Source: Haematococcus lacustris
Taxonomy: Eukaryota; Chlorophyta; Chlorophyceae; Chlamydomonadales; Haematococcaceae
Assembly (NCBI GenBank): GCA_030144725.1
Contig: JASKMD010000008.1
Span: 3,127,400 to 3,191,399 of the forward strand
Length of the DNA: 64,000 bases
Direction: 5' to 3'
How positions within the stretch are numbered: position 1 is the stretch's first letter; each line of letters starts with the position of its first letter. Under the pieces are notes generated by a model. The model saw only the letters and a program-made list of their open reading frames with translations. It was not told the DNA's origin and did not search any database. The position numbers and the translations under genes were made by a program. Positions 36,504 to 47,500 of this stretch are shown here, one piece after another.

Positions 36504-38700
36504 CCCCCTGAGGGGCCCAGCACATCCAGCTAGGACCAACCAGTGGCCCTTCGCCATGACTCTGAAACATGAGTTATCGCCATGGCCTCAGCCAGCTGGT
36601 GGGGAGACCGGAACTGAAACGCAACGCCGCACCTGAGGGCGCAGACATCACTATGGCGTGGCCTGAGGCTGGTGTGCTGGCCAGGCCTCACACTTGGTGG
36701 TGGATGAGCAACATGACTGCAAGAGGGGCCGCCAAGGCATATCTACAAGATCACATCAGATGAGTGCATGGGTGCATCACACGCACTTCTTACAGTACTT
36801 GCAGCATGGAGGTCATGCACATAGTTGGAACTGAACCTAGAACTCGGGGAGGGGGACCTACGAAGGCCATGCACCTAACCTTTTAGGTACTACGTACTCC
36901 ATGGTGTGGTGCGTAACCGTCAGCCCGGTGCACCTGAGGGAGCAGTCAGTGGCCCCCTGGAGCAGTGCTGCTGATGGGCCTCAGGGTGGTGTGCTGTCCA
37001 GGCCGTCTATTAGAGCCACGTCTATCAGATCACATCAGGTGCCCAAAGGAGGCATACACGCTGCTGGGGAACGTGCAGACACATTATCATGTTGCCATCA
37101 GATCATCAGCTGTAGGCTACAGCCTGTCTCACTGTTTTGTACGGGCACCCATGGACTTCTTTGAATATTTATAGCATGGAGATCGGGCACATATTCTGAA
37201 CCAAAGTCACACAATGTAAAGGAGGACCATTGACTATGGCCATGCACCTAATCTACAAGGAGGTAGGTAGTACCTCATGGTGTAGTGCGTGACTGTCAGC
37301 CTTGGCCAGCACGTACCCTGTAACACAGCGTGCGCGTAACACCGCATACGGGTCTCGCTGCAAACAGCATTGCAGGGTTTCATGTACTTTCCACGTTGAC
37401 CTATCCAATTTCCGTAGGCCGGCGAATGGCACTGGCGGCCGGCGTACTTTGTCACCCAAAAGAGGATGGTAGCAAAAATAGTAGCTAATCAGGCTGCCAT
37501 TTTTTAGCATCAAGCTGCTCGTTTAAATGTGGAGCCTAGTGATCAAGGAACGGAAGTTGCCACCAGAGATGGGATTTGTAATTAAAGTGCTGTAGTTGTG
37601 CAGCTCGTGGCACCACAGGCAACACCCTTTTCCGCGATGAATTCGGACTGTTGTGCTACAAACATTGTCCGTCAATGGCATTTACGAATTACCGGCTCAG
37701 CGACTGTCCTTACAACAACATCGCAATTTCACTACAACATCATTCAACGCAGGTTATGCCACACCGACAGCGATAGACTGTATTCCATATGCAAGCTCAG
37801 TATCATAGAAATATGGTGGACACATGGAAGCAACAACGCGATATCAAATAGCAATAGTATAGAATCAAATAAAGGGCCACAATATTTATTCAAGCTACTG
37901 CATGCAAAGCACCGCTCTGCTGCCTACATGCTCTGCAAATCAAACACACCAGCACTACAGCAGCAAGACGAGCATGCACTGCTCTTTCGTTCCTTACAGC
38001 CCTTGCAACCACTTGAAGGGCTGGAAGAAGTGTTGTTACTCAGTTCATGCTGCCCATTGCTCCAGCCATGCCAGAAGCTAATGCATGTCCAGGTTATCCA
38101 GCAGCTAAAACCTAGCAGCTATCATGACAAGGGCAGCAGGTCTTGGCACAGGGCACAATAGCTTGCATTGACATGTGCATGCATTGCCCGGCTTCACGGC
38201 TGTAGGCTCCGCGCCGTCAACAGCTGGAGTGAAGTGAACAATGAAATAAATGCTTGCTTGCAGGACAGAAACATTCTCATACATCGCTGCACACACAGAC
38301 CTGTCATCTGTCTCTCATCCGCAGTGGTTCAGATGCGGCTCATCTGCAGACATGCTAATGCTGATGGTACAGCATGCGATGGCCTCGTCATGGATGTGTG
38401 AACAGTTTGAACTTGGCAGCTGGCTTATATTCCTTTCCATGGTTTGACCCACTTATGCCAGCCATGCCATCAATAAACAATGCATGCATGTTGCATTGCC
38501 AGCTTGCAGGCATGTGAACTACAGCTCAACACCCTGCACCACCACCCTCATAAATATGCAGAGGGTGAATACTTCGTAAGACCACACTCAGTGGCACAGT
38601 GACGCTGACCCCACCAATCTTGCTTTGCCCCTGCCTGGCCCTTGGCGTTATTCTCTGCTGGACGCACACACTCCCTCCTGCACCAACCCTCTCCACCACC
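36504..38700. other. Intergenic; diverged tandem duplication, no gene recognised
   Basis: 36660-36960 and 36975-37320 share blocks in the same order: a GCCTGAGGCTGGTGTGCTG-like block, a TCACATCAG block, a GCCATGCACCTAA block and a GGTGTGGTGCGTAACCGTCAG-like block. They form an old ~315-bp duplication. 37500-38160 is AT-richer; one frame is open for 187 codons but looks like no protein family and has poor codon bias. Confidence 0.45.
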
Positions 38701-38719
38701 TCTCCAACCTTTGCCCCTC

Positions 38720-39439
38720 TCAAGCCGCCAGCCGACCTACCGCCTCACTTGCAGCAGGGTCATGGGCTACAGCCTTACCATGCTGCAGACCCCTGCGCCT
38801 TGCTGCTGCTGCCGCCCCCCTCTCCTGCACTGCCTTCAGCACCCGCAGCTGCAGGCTGCCCTTGTCCAGGTAGGTTGACGGGGAGGGTGCACCGCAGTAC
38901 AGGGCCAGCTCCACCACCCGGGTCAGGGCCAGCCGTGTGGGGGGAGGCAGCTGGGGGCAGCGGACTCGCAGCACCTGAGAGATGGCTCGGGCCAGGCCCA
39001 AGCGGCAGGGAAGGTCAGCTGCAGACTGCCATGGGGTGCCAGGTGCATGCTGCTGTTGGAGTGGGGATGGGGCAGGGGAGGGGCAGGGGGAGAGGGATGT
39101 GGGCTGAGCTGGGCAGTAAGGCCTGGACGAAGCTGCTGAGGTCGTGGAGGTGGCTGGGGTGAGGGCAGCTGCAGCTGGTAGAAAGAAGGGGGAGGTGGGT
39201 GAGGGTGAGAGCGGCCGGTTGGGGGCAGGCGAGGGGGCCAATGAGGAGCCTGTGCCCGAGGTGGCTGGCTGGCTTGCTGGGGTGTGTGAGGTGGTTGGCT
39301 GGGGCGTGGCGTCACCCAGGCCTGGTGCAGTGAGGTGCAGGGGAAGCCTGGGGCCCGGAACCAGGCGCAGTGGCGCCCAGGCGGTCAGAGGGACCCCGCT
39401 GACCACGCCCTGCTGCTGTGGAGTCAATGCAGAAGCCAT
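38720..39439 (-). CDS. Proline-rich protein with KIX-like C-terminal region, boundaries uncertain
   Basis: The proposed start is ATG at 39439 (MASALTPQQQGVVSGVP). A long P/S/T/A-rich region follows. Then PCRLGLARAISQVLRVRCPQ...RLALTRVVELALYCGAPSPSTYLDKGSLQLRVLKAV (about 39010-38840) looks like a three-helix KIX fold of the CBP/MED15 type: R..I...L...P...L....E.ALY..A.S...Y.D..SL..R. KIX domains bind activation domains of transcription factors, so a Mediator or coactivator role is possible. A gtgagg donor at about 38749 may mean that another exon lies further left. The family assignment rests on pattern recognition only. Confidence 0.42.
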   Translation of the reverse strand: MASALTPQQQGVVSGVPLTAWAPLRLVPGPRLPLHLTAPGLGDATPQPTTSHTPASQPATSGTGSSLAPSPAPNRPLSPSPTSPFFLPAAAALTPATSTTSAASSRPYCPAQPTSLSPCPSPAPSPLQQQHAPGTPWQSAADLPCRLGLARAISQVLRVRCPQLPPPTRLALTRVVELALYCGAPSPSTYLDKGSLQLRVLKAVQERGAAAAARRRGLQHGKAVAHDPAASEAVGRLAA

Positions 39440-41426
39440 AGTGGTCGAGCTCCTGCTGCTGCTAGCGGGGCATGGCCTGCCGATGCCGCAAGCGTCCGCA
39501 GCAGCTGCTGGCTGCGCCTTGAGACTCAGGCCTGCGAACGCAAGGCGGTCGACTACGCAGCTACCTTTCGACACCAGCGTAAGCTGCAGGAACGGGCACC
39601 TGACAGGCGCCAACCCCTATGCCGCAGCTCGCTAGCCACGGCGTCTGTGATGCGTGGAACCGGTGACGATTGGGTGGAAGGTGTGGACGTGGACCTATGG
39701 CAACGTGCAGGAACCTGAGTAAACTAACCCGTAGTTCGAGGCCGTTTCCTGCTCCGCGCCGTGGTGCTGTCGCTGTCATCCGGGCGGGCGTACTCCGCAG
39801 CGTGTCCCCGTGGCCACAGAAACTGGAACAGGCAGGGACTGGAAGAGGCAGGCCCCGTGATCTCCATTGGCGCGCTATGCGGTGACAGGGCGAGTCAATG
39901 GAAACCAACTCCCGTAAACCAAAGCTACGGCAGTAAAGCCAGGAGTTGTGGGGCTGGGAGCCGGAATGCGTCAGTGAGTGGGCGCGACGCCTTCCTCAGT
40001 GGTGACGGCGGTCCGCCAATACCTAAACGCACAAGCCCGCACAGTTCCAATATGCCACGGTCCGGATAGGACTTAAGCGCAGATGCCGCCGCTGATTACA
40101 TTATTATTGATTTCAAGCATTATAAAACGAAAGCAACAGCCACATGGGATCTTCATCACTCTCGTACTGTTGAGAGGCTATCCAAACAATAAGCCTGAGC
40201 AGCTACCACATGGCTGGCACGTCAGTCAACCAAGTTGCCGTCTTCGGTGCCAGTGTGCTTAAGTAAAACAGGGCGGGCAGGCAGGCAGGCAGGCAAGCAG
40301 GCGGCAGGCAAGCAGGGCGGCCGGCTGGGCATCGCCCATCAGGGCTGTCATCAATTGCTCGTGGTCTGCAGAAGTTACCCATACCCCATCGTGGGCCTGT
40401 AGCAACGTTGGCGCAGTCGAGCCTTTAAACTCATACCGCCCTCAGTGAACACAAACTTTGGCACGAAACTCAGGACCTTCCCATTTAAGGAAAACATAAC
40501 AATCGTCCATGTATATTGAATAGAACTGGCCCCAATCTGCAGCAGCTGATCGTGAATAACGCCCCTCTGGCCACACCATGCCTCATGCATGAAAGACATG
40601 CACGCTGGCCTGCCTACCTGGGAGAGGTCTGCACATGTTGGTCTACACGGATGCCCCTGGCCCCTGACCCCTCTGATGCATGAACACGACCACTCTCACG
40701 CGCCACCACCCCTAGTCACACCCTCACCAGCTTTCCCTCTCAATGAGGTGGAATCATGATAATAATCACAAGAGAATGCACACGCCCCTCCTTACCACCC
40801 TGGACGTTTGGTGTCATTTGGCCGGCCACAAGTGTGACGGTTTGCGCATCTGCCTATTGCCTGGCGAGGGCGATACACGTGCGGGAGACCCAGGGGCAAG
40901 CACTCCTGAAATTCCCTGAACGACCTCATGAGGCTGTGGTGCAGCTGCCTCTGTGCCGTCAACTCCAACATTGGCATATGACCAGGGAATGTCAGGCAAT
41001 GGTCTTGCCTCCGTGCTACCAGCTCCTGCGCCCCGGTCAACCAGCAATGGAGTTGGTGGAGCTAGTGAAGGTAGTAGCACAGGGGATTCTATTTGGGGAC
41101 TGACCCGGATGTCAGGCGATGGCCAGGCTGCCACTGCTCATGGTCTTGTCCACGATGCGTCCAATACGCTCACCCCAATCCGCCTGTTACAGCAGCAGGG
41201 CCCACTTCCTGCTCAGCCGCGACCCTGCCCAGCATCGTACCAGGAGCCGCAGGCCACCTGGCCTGGGCCTCGGTTGCATTGGCAGGGCTGGGCTGATGGT
41301 GCTGCCACTGTGATGCGGGCCTGGCTAATGATGATGCCAGGGCGTCGTCCTGCAGCCATTGCTGCTGCTCCTGCTGCCACACTGCTACACTGCACACCAA
41401 GCACCCAGACTCCATGACAGGCATGG
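39440..41426. other. Stretch with no assigned gene; (GGCA)n tract and an odd minus-strand peptide
   Basis: A (GGCAGGCA)n tract lies at 40273-40310. On the minus strand, about 40590-40330, one frame reads GQFYSIYMDDCYVFLKWEGP, then a stop, then EFKGSTAPTLLQAHDGVWV. It looks protein-like but belongs to no family I can name. The rest shows nothing. Confidence 0.35.
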
Positions 41427-41510
41427 CTACAAACTGCACCTTCTGGCAGCCTTCCGACGATCCCATGCACAGCATGCAGGTAGGCGGCAAGCATATAGGT
41501 TGTTACCCAC

Positions 41511-44500
41511 CTGCAGCATGTCCCGCATGTGGTCCAGGATGCGCATGTCTGGGTTCAGCTTGCTGCTCCAGCCCTCCAGCACCAGCGTGGTGACCACCAC
41601 AGTGGACACAGTGCTCTTCAGCGTCACCTGAACCATCACAACCACCACGGTGCATCAGCTGCTGCTCTGCCACCATCACCAGACACCACCTGCTGCTCTG
41701 CCCATGCAGCCTGACCTCCCAAGTCTTCCCGGACTCCACCCCAAGTCCGTCGGTTCCCCACGGCACCTGGACAGGGAGCCCTTTAAAGACAGAGAAAAAG
41801 TGAGAAAGAAATAAAAGACTATGCCCTTGTTGGTGGGCGTGCCTCAGAGGAGGAGGGCAGCGTTGTGTGTGGCCCCTTGCTGCCCTCCCACCAGCCCCTG
41901 TCAGACTGACTTGATGCTGGCGCAATGTGTCGATGATGGACTCGATGACACAGGAAGTGTGGCGGTGGATGTAGTCCGGGTCCAGCGCATCAAACATGGC
42001 CGCCAGTGCAGCCACAAAGGCTTCCGGGTTCTGCAAGGCCACAAGCAGGGGGCTGGAGGGGGATAGGTTTACCCCAACACTAACCCTAACCATGCATAAT
42101 GCAGAAGCACAGGCAGAGGATTGGAAGGGGCCGGAGGGGGGTAGGCTTGGCCAAGATTACGGAACTGCCACCAGCCATGTCATGCCTCAACCAGTCATCA
42201 CTGGTCATGGCTGCTGTCATATGCCTCCTCATTCATACATCAGTCACCTTGCAGGTGTGACGCTCGCTCATGTCCAGGATGGCTTGCCCCAGGCCTGCCC
42301 CATCCTGCTTTGTCAGGGCTCGAAAGAAAGTGATGAGGCCTGCCTGGTCAGGCTTGCTGAGCTCAGCAATCATGCCTGCAATGCATCCAGCCAGAGCAGT
42401 GTGTCAGCACCTCTGGCAGTCAACCTGACACCAGGAAGCCAAGGACTAGTGGTCCCTGATAGCAGTGGAGCTGGTCCCCCAGGACCAAGGCACCCAGACG
42501 GCCTGTTCCCTCCACCTCGCTGCTGCTGGTGCACTTCTCCTACCGGCCTGTGTCAGAGACTTGTGGCCCCTGCTACCAGTACAGCCTGTTTCCCTGGGCC
42601 AAGGCACCCAGATGGCCTCTCTAGACGGTGCCATTCTCAACGCTGCTGCTGAGGCCCATGTCCTGACTGCCGATCCCATGCCGTGTCCCTGCCTATGCTG
42701 TGCTGTGCCCCTTTCCATACCCATGCTGTGCCCCTGTCCACCCAACCTTGACCACCCATGCCACCTTGACGCCGTGTGCAGAGCGAGGTGAGTCAGGCCT
42801 GGAGGGGGGCTGGCATGTGGTGGAGCTCAGCAGTTTCTGATGCTCAATCGCTTTTTGGTCGGAGTGCCCTTTGGGAGTGCCCTTCGGGAGTGCCATCGCC
42901 CTTCGGTCGGAGTGCCCTTTGGGAGTGCGAGAGTGAGTGACATCGCCTCTCTATAAATAGGTATCAGCAGGTGTTGGTAGATATGAGCCTAGTGGCGCAA
43001 TGCCTCCGAGGAAGCGGCCCAGTGCCGCGGAGCAAGAGCCGCTTCCGATTGACAGCCCGCGACAACAAGGTTCGTCGTAGTCGTGGTGTGGTCCGCTGCA
43101 ACTGTGCAGTCCGGTGAGCTCCGCGCCGCTCACATCGCTACTGTTCATGCCAGCGCAGGTCCTGTCACTCCTCCAGGAGCCAGCAGCGTGACCAGCCAGT
43201 GCGGGGCATGATGTGGTGCCCAGTAGTGGCCCCCCGCAAGCCCCCACAGGCCCCACGCAGCAGCCAGGAAGCCTCACAGGCAGCAGCCTCAGAGCCTGGG
43301 CCCAGCACTCCCCTGCCAGCCAAGCGCAGCAAGCGCACCAAGGCTGAGCCAGAGGCAGCTGAGCCCACCAAGGGCAAGGGCAAGGCAGCTAAAGCCAAGC
43401 CAGCACCGCAGCTAGGCAGGTGGCTGGACAGGGACTGCAACGCAGCGCTGAACATGCAGCGCATTGGGGAGAGCAAGTGGCGCCCGCTGGAGCTGTGCTA
43501 CTGGCCAGACCAGGGAGCTCTGCCAGCCAAGGGCAAGGAGTACCCTGGACTGGGCTACAAGCGGCTGCGAGACAAGCCATACACGGCCCAGCAGCAGCAG
43601 CCTGCTGAGGCACAGTAGTGTGTGCCCCCCCCCATCAGAGCTGTCATCAGCTTACGCTTAGTGCATCTTTGGTCATGCCAACTCTATACATTGCCCTGTC
43701 ACAGGGGTCAGGCAATGCTGTAGGTGGTAGGCGACCATGACCATGTGTATGCCATGTATAGGCCATGTGCATGCCATGGGATGGGAACTCCACACAGACA
43801 AAAACACTGTTGTGTAGTGGTTCACAATTAGTGTGTTCGACTGCAATGAAGGCTCAAGGTTGAGAGCCAAGGTGCTGTGCCCCTGTGCCTATGCTGTGCC
43901 GTGCCCCTGTCAGTCCAGGCTTGACGCCGCAGGCCTGCAGCCCACCCACCGGTGTCCAGCAGGATGAGCTTGGGGGGAAAGCACATAGGCAGGGCGGAGG
44001 ACAACCAGCCAGCCCAGCCGCCGCCAAGGGCGCTGCGCGTGTCCACCTCCTTCACCAGGATGTTGCCTGGGTGCAAGTCCTGCAGCCGGGCAGGCAGGCA
44101 GCACAGCATGGCAGGAGGAGGGGAGAGAACCTGGGCTGGGTAGCCGCTGATGCCCCCAGCTCAGGCTGCTGCAGGTTGACAGACATGTGCCCCTTGGTAA
44201 TAAATATACACCTTGCGGTTAGTCGGCGCTGGGGTGTCTGAAGTGCCTTTTGGAAGTGCCCTTTGGAAGTGCCCTTTGGGAGTGCGAGAGTGAGTAACAT
44301 CGCCTCCTGGCTATAAGTAGGTATCAGCAGGTGTTAGTAGATATGAGCCTAGTGGCGCAATGCGCACCTCCAGTTTCGGGCTGAAATTCACTCCCAGCTC
44401 TGCGTCATCGCCTCGCTATTTGTGCTGCGCATATTGCTGACATGCCTCATGGGCTACCCCTCTCCGGGGTTCCGTAGCGCCCCTCTTCCTCCAGCCGTGC

Positions 44501-47500
44501 AGCCTCCCCGTGCACAAGATGCTGCACCCTTACCCCCACTCCCCCTGCATGCCCCTGCCCAGACAGCAGCCATGAATATGGACTGGGAGGCTGAGCCGGA
44601 GCCTGAGCCAGAGCCGGAGCCTGAGCCAGAGCCAGAGCCAGAGCCTGCCCCAGCACCACCCACGCTGCGGCCACCCAGCGCCCGCCTTGCTGCCCGCCAC
44701 CCTCCACCGGCAGCACCCACTGGGCCACCTATGCCACTTGACTGCGAAGATCCGGCGATGCTGCAGCAGCTGCAGGTCTTCTGCATGTACTTCGCAAACT
44801 CCACCTTCCTCACCCCCTACAACCAGCTGCAGCGGCGGCTTGGGCGCCCTGGGCAGAACAAGCACTTCAGCCTAAAGCCAGCCTTCGACGTCCCCAGCAA
44901 CCAGGAGCTACTGGCCAAGCTGCAGCAACTGGGCAGCGTCAACTTCACCGGTGACAGCCAGGAAGCCAGGAAGCCTCACAGGCAGCAGCCTCAGAGCCTG
45001 GGCCCAGCACTCCCCTGCCAGCCAAGCGCAGCAAGCGCACCAAGGCTGAGCCAGAGGCAGCTGAGCCTAGCCAGTCCACCAAGGGCAAATGCAAGGCCAA
45101 GGGCAAGGCTGCTAAAGCCAAGGCAGCCCCACAGCCAGGCAGGTGGCTGGACTGGGACTGCAATGCAGCGCTGAACATGCAGCGCGTTGGGGACAGCAGG
45201 TGGCGGCCGCTGGAGCTGTGCTACTGGCCAGACCAGGGAGCGCTGCCAGCCAAGGGCAAGGAGTACCCTGGCCTGGGGTACAAGCGAGTGCGAGACAAGC
45301 CATGGCGAGACAAGGCCCAGCCCGCTGAGGCACAGTAGTATGTGTGCCCCCCCCTCTTGAGCTGACTTCAGCTTTCAATTAGTGCATGTTTTGTCATGCC
45401 AACTATACGGTCTATACTATACAACTATATGTCCACGCTTAGTGTTCGACTGCAATGAAGGCTCAAGGTTGAGGGCCAAGGTGCTGATGCCCCCAGCTGC
45501 AATGAAGGCTCCCCCTCCACTTCCACCCCACCCCTGGACTATGACCACTGTGGCATTGCCTGTTTGATTAGGATGCCACGACAGCCCACACACAGTGGCG
45601 GGCACATGGCCTTCTTACAACGGTCAGAGGTGTGCAGTTAGAGTTGTGAGGGCTAGGGAACTGCAGGGGAGGGTGAAGGGGCTACTGCAGGCGCAGCTGC
45701 GGCTGAGCTGTGCGGCTAGGGGGCTGGAGGGCCTGTTCCTCGTGACTGACCGCATGGATGAAGTTGTCCCTCAGCAGCATTTGCAGGTAGCAGGTCAGCC
45801 CGGTCTCTGCCAACATGCCCCGGTGCTTGTAATCAGGCTGGTTCACAAAGGTGCTGATCAACGCGCCGTCCTCAAAAGACTGCACACAGGCAGCCAGCAT
45901 CCCAGCGGGTGAAGAGTATTCAACAAAGCTGCACTACTACTTTGCATTCCCACCCCACTCCAAATGCAGGATACATATTTTTGAACCCGACCCTCATACC
46001 TGCAGGTGAGCATGTGCAAGGGCTCACAAGGGCACCCCTCCCATCACATGACGCGGCGCTGGGTGGCATAGGTTGCCTTGTTCCCAGCCCCTAGCCCCTG
46101 TGAGTTGGCGCACTGCCCAGCCTCTCAGCCACTCTGTCCTCACCTCCACCAGCACATCCTTTGCCACAAAGGGGTAGATGGGGTTGGGGAAGGACACGTT
46201 GGGCCACAGCCTGAAGTTGGCCCTGAAGCGTGTCAGGTGGGCAGCCTCCAGCCCCAGGTCCAGCTGCTCCTGGAGGGGCCCGCCGAACTGGCTGCAAGCA
46301 CCCGGGTTCACCCACAACCAGCAGCCCAAGCAGACGGTGCAGGTCAAGGCAGGCAAGCCTGGGCGTACCGGGAATATGATGGCCGCAAAACACAGGAAAA
46401 TGGGAAGCAGGTGGAGTCTCATCTAGGTGGAGGTGGAGCACTGTTGCACCTCTGGGAGGGAGCTGGCCTGTCGCTTGCATGGCCACCTGGGGTGTTGGTG
46501 AGGCTGGCTGTCATGCGCCCTCCTGTGGCCTGTGGCCCGGCTGCCCTGACCCTGGCCTTGCTCACCGCACGCTCTCCTCCAGACGCAGTGCAGCCAGGCC
46601 CGGCAGTGCCGATGCAAGCTTGACTGCTCGCTGCATGAGCACAAAGTCCCTCTGCATCACCTCCGCCACCCCTGGGTGCCGCACCTGAAGGCCGCAGCAC
46701 CAGCACCAGTGAGCCACACCCCGCCCTGACTAGCCCCGCCTGACTGGGGTTGCTGTGCTCGAGGGCAGCAATGCTAACTCAGCCTGCTGGGATGATGATG
46801 CTGGTGGTGGCGATGCTGGTGATGACAGCCATGACACACATGATGGTCAGCATGACGAATGGTGACAGCTCAACCTGTGGCCAAGTGCCTTGCTGGTGTG
46901 TAGCAAAGCCACCTTAGCATGTCCTGCAGATCCCGATGGCACAGGCTGTTGCTGTGCTGTGGGTGGCAGAGCTGTCATCAGCTTACGCTTAGTGCATGTT
47001 TTGTCATGCCAACTCTATGCATTGCCCTGTCACAGGGGTCAGGCAATGCTGTAGGTGGTAGGCGACCATGACCATGTGTATGCCATGTATAGGCCATGTG
47101 CATGCCATGCGATGGGAACTCCACACAGACAAAAACACTGTTTTGTAGTGGTACACAATTAGTGTGTTCGACTGCAATGAAGGCTCAAGGTTGAGGGCCA
47201 AGGTGCTGTGTATGGCACTATTGGTGAATGGATATCATGGTGATGATGTGATGGTGATGACAATGACAATGACAAGCATGATGGTGGCTATGGCCCTAGC
47301 CAGGTGCCTTAGGAGGCCCAAGGTAAGGAGCACAGCCCAGCTTCCTGTGCAGCCGCACCTTGACAGCCACCACAGTGCCTGGTTGCAGCCGCCCTCCACG
47401 AGCTAGAGCCGCCCCTACAGCACTGAGGCGAGCCCGGTGGATCTGCGGCACGAGGTCAGCACGGGGCACAGGAGGCACATGAGAGGACCAGCGGCACCTG

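Larger units (their letters stand above)
42852..43877 (+). mobile_element. Fanzor/TnpB-like element copy B, internally deleted, antisense in an ABC1K intron
   Basis: The left part has tandem GGAGTGCCCTTTGGGAGTGC-type repeats (42860-42930), a TATA box and an ATG at 43000 opening MPPRKRPSAAEQEPLPIDSP, a basic, NLS-like start that stops at 43080. The middle (RuvC-I, RuvC-II) is missing. The right part is the C-terminal coding block (43185-43618) and a conserved 242-bp tail ending GGTGCTG at 43877. Sequence resembling the right flank (CTATGCTGTGCCGTGCCCCTG) also lies at about 42690-42740, so the exact left border is not settled. It sits in the 42376-43949 intron. Confidence 0.7.

Noticed and set aside
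37598..38161. 187-codon plus-strand open frame
   Set aside because: It lies in an AT-richer stretch, with no family resemblance and codon use unlike the neighbouring genes.
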